In this document: positions 9,195-17,950 of the stretch, piece by piece
Position numbering within the stretch: the first letter of the stretch is position 1
Layout of the letters: each line of letters begins with the position of its first letter
From: Streptomyces sp. JHA26
GTDB lineage: Bacteria; Actinomycetota; Actinomycetes; Streptomycetales; Streptomycetaceae
Length of the DNA: 64,000 bases
Direction: 5' to 3'
NCBI RefSeq assembly: GCF_002005565.1
Contig: NZ_BDJC01000022.1
Coordinates: 41,184-105,183 of the forward strand
The notes under the pieces: model-generated
Database searches by the model: none
What the model was told of the DNA's origin: nothing
What the model saw: only the letters and a program-made list of their open reading frames with translations
Made by a program: the position numbers and the translations under genes

Positions 9195-9710
9195 CTACTT
9201 GCCCTCCACGGGCCGGCAGTGCGGGTCGTCCGGGCACCAGATGGTCCGGGTGACGGTGACCGTGGGGCCGGGTCCGTTCCGGGTGGGCCGGTCCGCGGGC
9301 GGGGCGCCGGTGGCGTCGCAGTCGCCCAGCCCCTTCACCCGGAACCACTCCTTGCCGTCCACCTTCGCCGTCAGGTTCCCGCGCACGCAGGCGCCGTTGA
9401 CGACCCGGGTCACCTTGCCGTCGACGGTGATGTCCTGGCCGGTGTCCGTCCTGCCCTCGCAGTGGACGGAGGCGACGGTCTTCTCGGCCGCCGAGGCGGT
9501 GCTGTCCTCGTCGCCGAAGGAGGCGGTGCAGGTGAGCCAGCGCACCTCCGCCTTCTGCCGCTCCAGCTCACGGGTCACGGTCTGGTCGGTCGTGTAGGCC
9601 ACGGCCGCGGAACTGGGCGCGCCCGGTTCGCACGCGACGAGACCGCCGACGGCGACGGCCGAGCCGACGACCACCGGAGCCACTCGCCAAATCCGCCTCG
9701 AAGCCCCCAT
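9195..9710 (-). CDS. Putative secreted lipoprotein
   Basis: A 171-aa protein. Residues 1-27 are a signal peptide: arginines near the N-terminus, a hydrophobic stretch VAPVVVGSAVAVGGL, and a lipobox-like LVAC whose Cys27 would be lipidated. The mature part contains SAAEKTVASVHCEGRTDTGQDITVDGKVTRVVNGACVRGNL. It resembles small Streptomyces DUF-type lipoproteins that carry a beta-sheet repeat with paired cysteines. It ends in the Cys-containing CPDDPHCRP. No enzymatic motif is recognised. It points the same way as the tricorn protease but is separated from it, and is divergent from the 118-aa gene at 9782. Confidence 0.6.
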   Translation of the reverse strand: MGASRRIWRVAPVVVGSAVAVGGLVACEPGAPSSAAVAYTTDQTVTRELERQKAEVRWLTCTASFGDEDSTASAAEKTVASVHCEGRTDTGQDITVDGKVTRVVNGACVRGNLTAKVDGKEWFRVKGLGDCDATGAPPADRPTRNGPGPTVTVTRTIWCPDDPHCRPVEGK

Positions 9711-9781
9711 GGAGGGCAGCCTGCCACCGCACCGGGCCCGACGGTAGGGCGCATACGGCCACTCCTCACTACCGTGGGCGC

Positions 9782-10138
9782 GTGCGCAGCGGACGCCGGC
9801 TCAGAAAGCTCGTCGTGGACGGGGCCACCGCCTACGTGTGGTCGGTGCGTCACCGGCACAGCGTCACGGGGCCCTGCCAGGAGGTGCTCGCCCTGTCCCG
9901 GGACGGGACGCGGACCCGCCTGGTGTTCCGGGGCGGCGGGGGCCGGTACGTCCCCGACGGGTTCCTGCCCTCGGGCTGTGTGGCCGTGGGGGACGACTCG
10001 CTCAACCTGCACGAACCCGGGGTCGTACGGGCCTTCGTCGACGAGGCGGCCCGGCGGGGCCTGCTCGACCGGTCCGCGGAGCTGGACGGCTGGGAGCTGT
10101 TCCCCGCGGTCGTCGCCGCCCGCACGGCGGACGGCTGA
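9782..10138 (+). CDS. Conserved hypothetical protein
   Basis: A 118-aa soluble protein starting at GTG 9782, without a signal peptide or membrane segment. Its N-terminus RRLRKLVVDGATAYVWSVRHRH and the LVFRGGGGRYVPDGFL segment suggest a small beta-rich domain. The C-terminal third (VVRAFVDEAARRGLLDRSAELDGWELF) looks helical. Coding bias is typical of the host. The downstream rsmE gene converges on it with a 9-bp gap. I do not recognise the family or a function. Confidence 0.6.
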   Translation: MRSGRRLRKLVVDGATAYVWSVRHRHSVTGPCQEVLALSRDGTRTRLVFRGGGGRYVPDGFLPSGCVAVGDDSLNLHEPGVVRAFVDEAARRGLLDRSAELDGWELFPAVVAARTADG

Positions 10139-10147
10139 CCGGGGCCG

Positions 10148-10897
10148 TCAGGACCAGCGGCCGGTGCGGGCCAGGAGGACGGCGGTCGCGGCGGTGCCCG
10201 CGGTGGAGGTGCGCAGGACGCTGCGGCCCAGGCGGTAGGGCTTGGCGCCTGCCTGGGCGAAGAGCGCCAACTCCTCGGGGGACACGCCCCCTTCGGGTCC
10301 GACGACCAGCACGATGTCGCCGGAGGCGGGGAGTTCGGCGGCGGCCAGCGGCTCCTCGCCGCTCTCGTGGAGCACGGCGGCGAAGGCCGCGCCGGCCAGG
10401 AGCGACGCGACCTGCTTGCTCGTCGCCGCGTCCGCGACGTCGGGGAAGCGGACCCGGCGGGACTGCTTGCCGGCCTCCCGGGCCGTCGCCCGCCACTTGC
10501 CGAGCGCCTTCAGGCCGCGGTCGCCCTTCCACTGGGTGATGCAGCGGGAGGCGGCCCACGGCACGATCGCGTCGACCCCGACCTCGGTCATCGTCTCGAC
10601 GGCCAGCTCTCCCCGGTCCCCCTTGGGCAGGGCCTGGACGACGGTGACGCGGGGCTGCTCCGGCGGCTCCTCGTGGACGCCCTCCAGGCCGGCCACGACC
10701 AGGCGGTCCTTGCCCTCGGCGGCCTCCACCACGCCCTCGGACCAGCGGCCGCGTCCGTCGGTGAGGACGACGTCCTCGCCGGGGCGCAGCCGCTTCACGG
10801 AGACGGCGTGCCGTCCCTCGGGGCCGTCGAGGACGTACCGCCCGCCGGGCAGCCCCCCGGACGGCAGCGAGTCGACCACGAACACCGGAGCCGTCAT
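10148..10897 (-). CDS. rsmE: 16S rRNA (uracil-1498-N3)-methyltransferase
   Basis: A 249-aa SPOUT-class methyltransferase that uses S-adenosylmethionine to methylate U1498 of 16S rRNA. An N-terminal PUA-like domain (about 1-75) holds GRHAVSVKRLRPGEDVVLTDGRG. The trefoil-knot SAM site is visible as VGPEGGVSPEEL near residue 195 and LGRSVLRTSTAGTAA near residue 225. Its start overlaps the stop of the nitronate monooxygenase gene by four bases (ATGA type), so the two are translationally coupled. Confidence 0.92.
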   Translation of the reverse strand: MTAPVFVVDSLPSGGLPGGRYVLDGPEGRHAVSVKRLRPGEDVVLTDGRGRWSEGVVEAAEGKDRLVVAGLEGVHEEPPEQPRVTVVQALPKGDRGELAVETMTEVGVDAIVPWAASRCITQWKGDRGLKALGKWRATAREAGKQSRRVRFPDVADAATSKQVASLLAGAAFAAVLHESGEEPLAAAELPASGDIVLVVGPEGGVSPEELALFAQAGAKPYRLGRSVLRTSTAGTAATAVLLARTGRWS

Positions 10898-11979
10898 CGG
10901 TCCGTACCTCCGTTCACGTACCGCGTCAACGCCGCCTCGGCGGACGCGAGTTCGTCCACCAGGACCGCCACCAGCTCACCGGCGGGCAGGTCCCGGGCCA
11001 TCCGGTGGCCCTGTCCCGCCCACAGCGCCATGCCCTGCGCGTCGCCCGCCTTCGCCGCCGCCTTGCGCAGGGGCGCGGTGAGGTGGTGCACCTCCGGGTA
11101 GGCGGCGGGGGCGTAGGGGCCGTGCTCGCGCAGGAAGCGGTTGACCAGGCCGCGGGCGGGCCGGCCGGAGAAGGCGCGGGTCAGTTCGGTGCGGACGAAC
11201 AGCGGGTCGGTCAGCGCCTGCTTGTGCAGGGCGTGCGCGCCGGACTCGGGGGTGGCGAGGAAGGCGGTGCCGAGCTGGGCCGCGCTCGCGCCGGCCGCGA
11301 GGACCGCGGCGATCTGGGCGCCGCGCATGATGCCGCCGGCGGCGACGACGGGCAGGCTCACCGCCTCCCGGATCCCGGCGACCAGCGACAGCAGTCCGAT
11401 CCCGGAGCCGCCGGTCTCCGGGTGGTCGCGGTGGGTGCCCTGGTGTCCGCCGGCCTCGACGCCCTGCGCGATCACCGCGTCGGCGCCGGCCTGTTCGACG
11501 GCCCGGGCCTCGTCGACGGTGGTCGCCGTGACCAGGGTGAACGTGCCGACGCGGTGGAGCGAGTCGACGACCTCGCGGCTCGGCACGCCGAAGTGGAACG
11601 ACACGACGGGCACCGGGTTGTCCAGCAGTACCGCGAGCTTGGTGTCGTAGCCGTCGTCCCGGCCGCACTCGGGATCGCCGAGCTCGGTCCCGTACCAGGC
11701 GGCCTCACCGGCCAGCTGGTGGGCGTAGACGCCCACGGCCGAGGGGTCCGCCGTCTCCGGCTGCGGCATGAAGAGGTTGACGCCGAACGGGCGGGCGGTC
11801 AGCCCCCGCAGCTGCTTGATCTCCTGGTACATCCCGTCCGCGGTCTTGTACCCGGCGGCCAGGAAACCCAGCCCTCCCGCCTCGCAGACCGCGGCGGCGA
11901 GCCGCGGTACGGAGACGCCGCCCGCCATGGGCGCCTGCACGATCGGGTAGGGGAAGAGATCGGTCAGTGCGGAGGACAT
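10894..11979 (-). CDS. Nitronate monooxygenase (FMN-dependent)
   Basis: A 361-aa TIM-barrel flavoprotein of the 2-nitropropane dioxygenase family, which oxidises alkyl nitronates. N-terminal PIVQAPMAGGVSVPRLAAAVCEAGGLGFLAAGY is the family opening. QGVEAGGHQG holds the conserved region around the catalytic His. VVAAGGIMRGAQIAAVLAAGASAAQLGTAFL forms the FMN phosphate site. It is coupled to rsmE by a four-base overlap, an order found in other actinomycetes downstream of dnaJ. The gap to dnaJ is 144 bp and contains no gene. Confidence 0.88.
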   Translation of the reverse strand: MSSALTDLFPYPIVQAPMAGGVSVPRLAAAVCEAGGLGFLAAGYKTADGMYQEIKQLRGLTARPFGVNLFMPQPETADPSAVGVYAHQLAGEAAWYGTELGDPECGRDDGYDTKLAVLLDNPVPVVSFHFGVPSREVVDSLHRVGTFTLVTATTVDEARAVEQAGADAVIAQGVEAGGHQGTHRDHPETGGSGIGLLSLVAGIREAVSLPVVAAGGIMRGAQIAAVLAAGASAAQLGTAFLATPESGAHALHKQALTDPLFVRTELTRAFSGRPARGLVNRFLREHGPYAPAAYPEVHHLTAPLRKAAAKAGDAQGMALWAGQGHRMARDLPAGELVAVLVDELASAEAALTRYVNGGTDR

Positions 11980-12123
11980 GAGCGCATGGTGTCACGTCCT
12001 CCGCACACGTCCGAATCCGGGTTTCCGTCGGCATACGCCAGGAGCGTCCGCACCGCGAAGCCCCGCCGACGGCCGGCGCCGGCGCCCGTCGGACGTGTCG
12101 GCCGGCGCCGTCGGAGACGCCGG

Positions 12124-13260
12124 TCAGCGCCCGTTGAACGCGTCCTTCAGCCGCGAGAACAGGCCCTGCTGCCCGGGCTGGAACTGGCCCTGGGGCCGTT
12201 CCTCGCCGCGCAGCTTGGCCAGCTCGCGCAGGAGGCGTTCCTGCTCGGGGTCGAGCTTGGTCGGGGTCGTCACCTCGACGTGGACGATGAGGTCGCCCCG
12301 GCCGCCGCCGCGCAGATGGGTGATGCCGCGCCCGTGCAGCGGGATCGACTGGCCGGACTGGGTGCCCGGGCGGATGTCGACCTCCTCCAGTCCGTCCAGC
12401 GTCTCCAGCGGCACCTTCGTGCCGAGGGCCGCCGCCGTCATCGGGAGGGTGACCGTGCAGTGCAGGTCGTCCCCCCGGCGCTGGAACTGCGGGTGCGGGA
12501 GCTCGTGGATCTCGACGTACAGGTCGCCGGCCGGGCCGCCGCCGGGGCCGACCTCGCCCTCGCCCGCGAGCTGGATCCGCGTGCCGTTGTCCACACCGGC
12601 CGGGATCTTCACGGTCAGGGTGCGCCGGGAGCGGACCCGGCCGTCGCCCGCGCACTCGGGGCACGGGGTCGGGACGACGGTGCCGAAGCCCTGGCACTGG
12701 GGGCAGGGCCGGGAGGTCATGACCTGGCCCAGGAAGGACCGGGTGACCTGCGACACCTCGCCGCGGCCGCGGCACATGTCGCACGTCTGGGCACTGGTGC
12801 CCGGGGCCGCGCCCTCGCCGTTGCAGGTGTTGCAGACGACCGCCGTGTCGACCTGGATGTCCTTGGTCGTGCCGAACGCGGCCTCGTCCAGCTCGACCTC
12901 GAGGCGGATCATCGCGTCCTGGCCCCGGCGGGTGCGCGAGCGCGGACCGCGCTGCGACGCCGTGCCGAAGAACGCGTCCATGATGTCCGAGAAGTTCCCG
13001 AAGCCACCCGCGCCGAAGCCGCCCGCGCCACCGCCGCCGGCCTGCGAGAGCGGGTCGCCGCCGAGGTCGTAGACCTGCTTCTTCTGCGGGTCCGACAGCA
13101 CCTCGTAGGCGGCGTTGATCTCCTTGAACCGCTCCTGGGTCTTCGGATCGGGATTGACGTCCGGGTGCAGCTCGCGGGCGAGCCTCCGGAACGCCTTCTT
13201 GATCTCGTCCTGGGACGCGTCGCGGCGTACGCCGAGCACGGCGTAGTAGTCCGTGGCCAC
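12124..13260 (-). CDS. dnaJ: Chaperone protein DnaJ
   Basis: A 378-aa type I Hsp40 co-chaperone. The J domain covers residues 1-70, with the HPD tripeptide in LHPDVN. A Gly/Phe-rich linker (GGGGAGGFGAGGFGNF) follows. Four CxxCxGxG zinc-finger repeats span roughly 145-210 (CNTCNGEG, CDMCRGRG, CPQCQGFG, CPECAGDG), and then the C-terminal substrate-binding domains. It starts at a GTG immediately after the hrcA TAG stop, with no spacer, so it is co-transcribed with the repressor gene. This is the dnaJ2 copy of Streptomyces; the other usually lies in the dnaK operon. Confidence 0.95.
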   Translation of the reverse strand: MATDYYAVLGVRRDASQDEIKKAFRRLARELHPDVNPDPKTQERFKEINAAYEVLSDPQKKQVYDLGGDPLSQAGGGGAGGFGAGGFGNFSDIMDAFFGTASQRGPRSRTRRGQDAMIRLEVELDEAAFGTTKDIQVDTAVVCNTCNGEGAAPGTSAQTCDMCRGRGEVSQVTRSFLGQVMTSRPCPQCQGFGTVVPTPCPECAGDGRVRSRRTLTVKIPAGVDNGTRIQLAGEGEVGPGGGPAGDLYVEIHELPHPQFQRRGDDLHCTVTLPMTAAALGTKVPLETLDGLEEVDIRPGTQSGQSIPLHGRGITHLRGGGRGDLIVHVEVTTPTKLDPEQERLLRELAKLRGEERPQGQFQPGQQGLFSRLKDAFNGR

Positions 13261-14277
13261 CTACGACTCCGCCAGGATCTGTCCGACGTACCGTGCCACT
13301 GCGCGTACCGCTCCCATCGTTCCCGGGTAGTCCATGCGGGTCGGTCCGACCACGCCGAGCTTGGCAACCGCCTCGCCGCCCGAACCGTAGCCCACCGACA
13401 CGACGGACGTGGAGTTGAGTCCTTCGTGGGCGTTCTCGTGACCGATACGGACGGTCACGCCCGGATCCTTCGCCTCGCCGAGGAGCTTGAGGAGCACGAC
13501 CTGCTCCTCCAGGGCCTCCAGGACGGGCCGGATCATGAGGGGGAAGTCGTGCCCGAAGCGGGTGAGATTGGCGGTGCCGCCGATCATCAGCCGCTCCTCG
13601 TTCTCCTCGACCAGCGTCTCCAGCAGGGTGGAGAGCACGGTGGAGACCGTACCGCGGTCCTCGGCCTCGAAGGCCTCCGGCAGATCCTCGACCAGGCTCG
13701 GGACGTCCGAGAACCGGCGGCCCGCGACCCGGCTGTTGAGCCGCGCGCGCAGGTCCGCGAGGGACGCCTCGCCGAAGGGCGCCGGGCAGTCGACCATCCG
13801 CTGCTCGACCCGCCCTGTGTCCGTGATCAGCACGAGCATCAGGCGCGCGGGCGCCAGGGAGAGCAACTCCACGTGCCGCACGGTCGAGCGGGTCAGCGAC
13901 GGGTACTGCACGACGGCGACCTGCCGGGTCAGCTGCGCGAGCAGCCGCACCGTGCGGGCCACCACGTCGTCGAGGTCGACGGCGCCCTCCAGGAAGTTCT
14001 GGATGGCACGCCGCTCGGGCGCGGTCATCGGCTTGACGCCGGCCAGCTTGTCGACGAAGAGCCGGTAGCCCTTGTCGGTCGGGATCCGCCCGGCGCTGGT
14101 GTGCGGCTGGGCGATGAAGCCCTCGTCCTCCAGGGCCGCCATGTCGTTGCGCACGGTGGCCGGGGAGACGCCGAGGTTGTGCCGCTCGGTGAGGGCCTTG
14201 GAGCCGACGGGCTCCTCGGTGCCGACGTAGTCCTGGACGATCGCGCGCAGCACCTTCAGCCTGCGTTCACTGAGCAT
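13261..14277 (-). CDS. hrcA: Heat-inducible transcription repressor HrcA
   Basis: A 338-aa repressor of class I heat-shock genes that binds CIRCE. The N-terminal winged helix is visible: [17 protein letters not shown], then [32 protein letters not shown]. This is followed by the GAF-like dimerisation region typical of HrcA. The ATG at 14277 was chosen because it begins this conserved opening. The CIRCE element 39-65 bp upstream implies autoregulation of the hrcA-dnaJ pair and of groES/groEL genes elsewhere. Confidence 0.95.
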   Translation of the reverse strand: MLSERRLKVLRAIVQDYVGTEEPVGSKALTERHNLGVSPATVRNDMAALEDEGFIAQPHTSAGRIPTDKGYRLFVDKLAGVKPMTAPERRAIQNFLEGAVDLDDVVARTVRLLAQLTRQVAVVQYPSLTRSTVRHVELLSLAPARLMLVLITDTGRVEQRMVDCPAPFGEASLADLRARLNSRVAGRRFSDVPSLVEDLPEAFEAEDRGTVSTVLSTLLETLVEENEERLMIGGTANLTRFGHDFPLMIRPVLEALEEQVVLLKLLGEAKDPGVTVRIGHENAHEGLNSTSVVSVGYGSGGEAVAKLGVVGPTRMDYPGTMGAVRAVARYVGQILAES

Positions 14278-14315
14278 CGCGCACACCTCCAGAAACCGTC
14301 CGCCCGGTGTTCTCC

Positions 14316-14342
14316 CTGGCACTCTGCGTGTGCGAGTGCCAG
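14316..14342. promoter_or_regulatory. CIRCE operator for HrcA
   Basis: CTGGCACTC, nine bases, then GAGTGCCAG: a perfect inverted repeat of the CIRCE pattern (consensus half-site TTAGCACTC, 9-bp spacer). It sits just upstream of hrcA on its coding side. The outer bases are GC-shifted relative to the Bacillus consensus, as is common in actinomycetes. Confidence 0.93.
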
Positions 14343-14426
14343 ACTTCCCCGGCCCAGTGTACGGCCGTGGGGTACACCCCCGGCAAGGCCGGGGCGCCGC
14401 CGTCGTACCCGGGGCCCGCGCGGCGC

Positions 14427-14440
14427 TAGCGTCGACGTCG
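14427..14440 (+). promoter_or_regulatory. -10 box for a leaderless transcript
   Basis: TAGCGT at 14427-14432 fits the Streptomyces -10 TAnnnT pattern and ends 7 nt before the GTG at 14440. No Shine-Dalgarno is present. This spacing puts the transcription start on the start codon, so the MBL mRNA is probably leaderless. Confidence 0.5.
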
Positions 14441-15165
14441 TGACGGTGACATGGGAGGACCTGGGGTGGGAGCGGCTGGCGGCCGGGGTGGGCCGGTGCC
14501 GCCTGCCCGTGTGGGACTGCACGGCGGGGCTGGTCGTCGGCGCGGACGCGGCGCTGGTGGTCGACGCCGGGTCGAACCTCGGCGAAGGCGCGCGGTTGCG
14601 CAGGGCGGTGCGGGAACTCGCCGGGCACCGTGTGACGCATCTCGCGCTGACCCACCCGCACTTCGACCACGTCCTCGGCGCTCCGGCGTTCGCGGGCGTG
14701 GAGGTGTTCGGGGCGGTGGGCACGGCCGCGCTCCTGGCGGACGGCCGGGAGGCGCTGCGGGCGGACGCGGTGGCCGAGGGCCTGGACGCCCGGCTCGCGG
14801 ACGAGGCCGCGGACGCCCTCGTCACGGTGCGCCACGAGGTGTGCGGCGAGTGGACGCTCGACCTGGGCGGCGGCCGGCAGGTGCTGTTGGCGAACGTGGG
14901 CCCCGGACACACCGGCCACGACCTCGCGGTACTGGTGCCGGGCGACCCGGAGACCGTGTTCTGCGGGGACCTGGTCGAGGAGTCCGGCGAGCCGCAGGCG
15001 GGCCCCGACGCCGTGCCGTCGCGCTGGCCGGCCGCCCTCGACCGGCTGCTCGACCTGGGCGGCGAGGACGCGCTGTACGTCCCCGGTCACGGAGCGGTGG
15101 TGGACGCGGCGTTCGTGCGGGCCCAACGGGACGCGCTGGCCGCGCGGTTCGGCGTGTCGCGCTGA
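14440..15165 (+). CDS. MBL-fold metallohydrolase
   Basis: A 241-aa metallo-beta-lactamase-fold protein. [11 protein letters not shown] carries the HxHxDH zinc motif (about residues 69-74). [11 protein letters not shown] and VFCGDLVEE supply further ligands, and [10 protein letters not shown] the last His. The fold suits a glyoxalase II- or lactamase-like hydrolase, but the substrate is not evident. GTG 14440 was chosen on the leaderless -10 spacing; a second GTG two codons later is possible. It is divergent from hrcA and 34 bp ahead of the DUF3097 gene. Confidence 0.82.
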   Translation: MTVTWEDLGWERLAAGVGRCRLPVWDCTAGLVVGADAALVVDAGSNLGEGARLRRAVRELAGHRVTHLALTHPHFDHVLGAPAFAGVEVFGAVGTAALLADGREALRADAVAEGLDARLADEAADALVTVRHEVCGEWTLDLGGGRQVLLANVGPGHTGHDLAVLVPGDPETVFCGDLVEESGEPQAGPDAVPSRWPAALDRLLDLGGEDALYVPGHGAVVDAAFVRAQRDALAARFGVSR

Positions 15166-15186
15166 TCACCGGGCGGGCGTTCCCCG

Positions 15187-15200
15187 TATCGTCGGCAGAA
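15187..15200 (+). promoter_or_regulatory. -10 box for a second leaderless transcript
   Basis: TATCGT at 15187-15192 lies 7 nt before the ATG at 15200, with no Shine-Dalgarno between. This is the same geometry as at 14427. It gives the DUF3097 gene its own likely leaderless promoter inside the 34-bp gap after the MBL gene. Confidence 0.45.
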
Positions 15201-16018
15201 TGCGCCAGTACTCCGCCGACCTGACCCCTCCGTGGAAGAAGCCGCAGCCGGTACCGGAGGTACCGGCCGACCCCGGTCTGGTGGTCGAGGAGCCCGGCAC
15301 CGGGTTCTGCGGTGCGGTGATCCGCTGTGAGGCGGGCACGGTGACCCTGGAGGACCGCTTCGGCAAGCACCGCGTCTTCCCGCTGGAACCGCGCGGGTTC
15401 CTGCTGGAGGGCCGCGTGGTGACGCTGGTGCGGCCGTCCTCGTCCTCCGGGCCGGTACGGCCCTCCCGTACGGCGTCCGGTTCGGTCGCCGTCCCCGGCG
15501 CGCGGGCGCGGGTGGCGCGCGCCGGGCGCATCTACGTCGAGGGGCGGCACGACGCCGAGCTGGTCGAGAAGGTCTGGGGCGACGACCTGCGCATCGAGGG
15601 CGTCGTCGTGGAGTACCTGGGCGGTGTGGACGACCTGCCGTCGATCGTCGCCGACTTCGCGCCGGGCCCGGACGCGCGGCTGGGGGTCCTGGTGGACCAC
15701 CTGGTGCCGGGATCGAAGGAGTGGCGGATCGCGCAGGCGGTGACGAGTGAGCACACGCTGGTGGTGGGCCACCCGTACATCGACATCTGGGAGGCGGTGA
15801 AGCCGTCGTCGCTGGGGATCGAGGGCTGGCCGCGGGTGCCGCGCGGTCAGGACTGGAAGACGGGGGTGTGCCGGGCGCTCGGCTGGCCGGCGGAGAACAC
15901 CGGCGCGGTGTGGCAGGCGATCCTGGCCCGGGTCCACTCGTACAAGGACCTGCAGCCGGAGCTGCTGGGGCGGGTGGAGGAGCTGATCGACTTCGTCACG
16001 GGTAGCGGTGGGGCCTGA
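15200..16018 (+). CDS. DUF3097 family protein
   Basis: A 272-aa protein conserved in actinobacteria. N-terminal SADLTPPWKKPQPVPEVPADPGLVVE and the central GRIYVEGRHDAELVEKVWGDDLRIEGVVVEYLGGVDDL are recognisable DUF3097 segments. The latter looks like a Toprim-like fold with acidic residues (YVEGRHDAELVEK, and DHLVPGSKEWRIAQ further on). This raises nucleic-acid processing as a possibility, which is inference. No membrane segment is seen. It overlaps the convergent Uma2-type gene by 23 bp at the 3' ends. Confidence 0.8.
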   Translation: MRQYSADLTPPWKKPQPVPEVPADPGLVVEEPGTGFCGAVIRCEAGTVTLEDRFGKHRVFPLEPRGFLLEGRVVTLVRPSSSSGPVRPSRTASGSVAVPGARARVARAGRIYVEGRHDAELVEKVWGDDLRIEGVVVEYLGGVDDLPSIVADFAPGPDARLGVLVDHLVPGSKEWRIAQAVTSEHTLVVGHPYIDIWEAVKPSSLGIEGWPRVPRGQDWKTGVCRALGWPAENTGAVWQAILARVHSYKDLQPELLGRVEELIDFVTGSGGA

Positions 16019-16586
16019 CCTTCTCGTAGACGGCGAACTCGCTGGTGTCCAGTTCGATGCCAACAGGCTCCAGCGGTGTCATGTCACCGAACTTCGTGAG
16101 CCGCTGGCACCGGTAGTCAGCGTGCTCGCCACGGCCGGTCGGCTCGGTGAGCAGGACGCACTGCCCCATGATGGGATCGATGATCAAATAAGCGGGCACC
16201 TTGGCCGCTGCGTAGATGGAGCGCTTTACTCCGTAATCACGGTCGACGCTCGTCTTGGAGACGACTTCAACGAGCATGGTGATGACCTCGGACGGCATCA
16301 GGCGTCCGTGCTCGGGGCCCGTGCCTCGTTCGATCACCACGAGATCCGGCTGCGGCTCACTGGACTCTTCGAGAATCGCGATGTCCTGAGTCTGAAGTCG
16401 CCGCCAGCGGCGGCGGGGAATCTGGTCCACCACCGCTTCCACGATGTCGTTGTGAGCCACGTCCGGCCCCGCCATCATCACGATTTCCCCCCGGAGGAGC
16501 TCGACCTTGAATTCATCGGGGAACGCGAACTCCTCGAAGAACTTCACGATGTCGGTGGTCATCGGTCGGTCATCCACAGCGGTCAT
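15996..16586 (-). CDS. Uma2 family (DUF820) restriction-endonuclease-like protein
   Basis: A 196-aa PD-(D/E)xK-fold protein. The core is visible as ELLRGEIVMMAGPDVAHNDI, QPDLVVIERG (PD aspartate, about 80), LVEVVSKTSVDRDYGVKRSIYAAAKVPAYLIIDP (catalytic Glu and Lys), and a C-terminal YEKVRPHRYP. The family is multicopy and of unknown role in Streptomyces and cyanobacteria. Codon use is less GC-biased than in its neighbours (for example GCTTATTTG), pointing to later acquisition. It may begin at an internal ATG (Met9, 16562). Its 3' end overlaps DUF3097 by 23 bp. Confidence 0.82.
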   Translation of the reverse strand: MTAVDDRPMTTDIVKFFEEFAFPDEFKVELLRGEIVMMAGPDVAHNDIVEAVVDQIPRRRWRRLQTQDIAILEESSEPQPDLVVIERGTGPEHGRLMPSEVITMLVEVVSKTSVDRDYGVKRSIYAAAKVPAYLIIDPIMGQCVLLTEPTGRGEHADYRCQRLTKFGDMTPLEPVGIELDTSEFAVYEKVRPHRYP

Positions 16587-16690
16587 CTCCGCAGCCCTCC
16601 GGTTTCCGCCACCGTGCGATTGCGGCAGCAGCCTACGAACCAGGTTAGGGACCGAACTTCCGTCCCGCGCGGATTCACTCGCCCGAGTGA

Positions 16691-17932
16691 TCAGTCCACC
16701 AGGTCCCGCACCACCGCGTCCGCCAGCAGCCGCCCCCGCAGGGTCAGCACGGCCCGCCCCTCCTCGTACGGCCCCTCCTGGAGGAGCCCGTCGGACAGCG
16801 CCCGGCGCGAGGCGGCGAGCCCCTCCTCACGGAGGAGGGAGAGCGGGACGCCCTCCCGCAGCCGCAGCTCCAGCAGGATCCGCTCCACCCGCCGGTCCTC
16901 CTCCGTCAGCACCTCGCGGCCCGCCCCCGGCGACTTCCCCGCCGCCAGCGCCCCCGCGTACGCCCCCGGGTGCTTCACGTTCCACCAGCGCACCCCGCCC
17001 ACGTGCGAGTGCGCCCCCGGACCGGCCCCCCACCAGTCGGCGCCCCGCCAGTACAGCTCGTTGTGCAGGCACCGCCCCGCCTCGGAGGTCGCCCAGTTCG
17101 ACACCTCGTACCAGTCGAAGCCCGCCGCGGACAGGGTCTCCTCGGCGATCAGGTACCGGTCGGCGTGCACGTCGTCGTCGGTCATCGGGACCTCGCCGCG
17201 CCGGATGCGCCGGGCGAGCTGCGTGCCCTCCTCCACGATCAGCGCGTACGCGGAGACGTGGTCGGGGCCGGCGCCGAGCGCGGCCTCCAGCGAGGCCCGC
17301 CAGTCGTCGTCGGACTCGCCGGGGGTGCCGTAGATCAGGTCGAGGTTGACGTGGTCGAAGCCGACCGCGCGGGCCTCGGCGACGCAGGCCTCGGGGCGGC
17401 CGGGGGTGTGGGTGCGGTCCAGGACCTTCAGGACGTGCTGCCTGGCGCTCTGCATGCCGAAGGAGATCCGGTTGAAGCCGCCCTCGCGGAGGGTGGCGAG
17501 GTAGGCCGGGTCGACCGACTCCGGGTTGGCCTCGGTCGTCACCTCCGCGTCCGCCGCCAGGCCGAACTCGTCGCGGATCGCGTGCAGCATCCGCACCAGG
17601 TCGCCGGCGGCCAGCAGGGTGGGGGTGCCGCCGCCGACGAAGACCGTGCGGACCTCGCGCGGGTCGTCGCCGAGCACCTTGCGGGCGAGGCGCACCTCGT
17701 CGACGAGCGTCTCGGCGTAGTTGTCCCGGGAGGCGAGGACGCCGCCGGTGCCGCGCAGCTCGGTCGCGGTGTAGGTGTTGAAGTCGCAGTAGCCGCAGCG
17801 GGTCGCGCAGTACGGGACGTGCAGGTAGAAACCGAGGGGGCGGTCGGCGGCGCCGTCGAGCGCGGACGCGGGCAGGGCGCCGTCGGCGGGGACGGGCTCG
17901 CCGTCGGGGAGTGCGGAGGGCATGCGTTCCAT
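16691..17932 (-). CDS. hemW: Radical SAM heme chaperone HemW
   Basis: A 413-aa HemW/HemN-like radical SAM protein. FYLHVPYCATRCGYCDF (about residues 34-50) carries the CxxxCxxC [4Fe-4S] site followed by a fourth Cys-x-Phe pattern. VFVGGGTPTLL and ISFGMQSARQHVLKVLDRTH are typical of the family. The C-terminal winged-helix HemN_C region is present (RVERILLELRLREGVPLSLL). HemW inserts heme into respiratory proteins and is often misannotated as coproporphyrinogen dehydrogenase. It is 18 bp downstream of the SpoIIE-phosphatase gene in the same direction. Confidence 0.92.
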   Translation of the reverse strand: MERMPSALPDGEPVPADGALPASALDGAADRPLGFYLHVPYCATRCGYCDFNTYTATELRGTGGVLASRDNYAETLVDEVRLARKVLGDDPREVRTVFVGGGTPTLLAAGDLVRMLHAIRDEFGLAADAEVTTEANPESVDPAYLATLREGGFNRISFGMQSARQHVLKVLDRTHTPGRPEACVAEARAVGFDHVNLDLIYGTPGESDDDWRASLEAALGAGPDHVSAYALIVEEGTQLARRIRRGEVPMTDDDVHADRYLIAEETLSAAGFDWYEVSNWATSEAGRCLHNELYWRGADWWGAGPGAHSHVGGVRWWNVKHPGAYAGALAAGKSPGAGREVLTEEDRRVERILLELRLREGVPLSLLREEGLAASRRALSDGLLQEGPYEEGRAVLTLRGRLLADAVVRDLVD

Positions 17933-17950
17933 TGTCCCGTACCGCCGCGC

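Noticed and set aside
5701..9597. A 1298-codon open frame on the plus strand opposite the tricorn protease
   Set aside because: It is a third-position GC shadow: low-complexity Gly/Ala/Val/Arg composition, no domain. The opposite strand encodes a full tricorn protease.
11005..14439. A long plus-strand frame running into the MBL gene
   Set aside because: Only the part from 14440 shows a protein family. The rest mirrors nitronate monooxygenase, dnaJ and hrcA, which have clear motifs on the minus strand.
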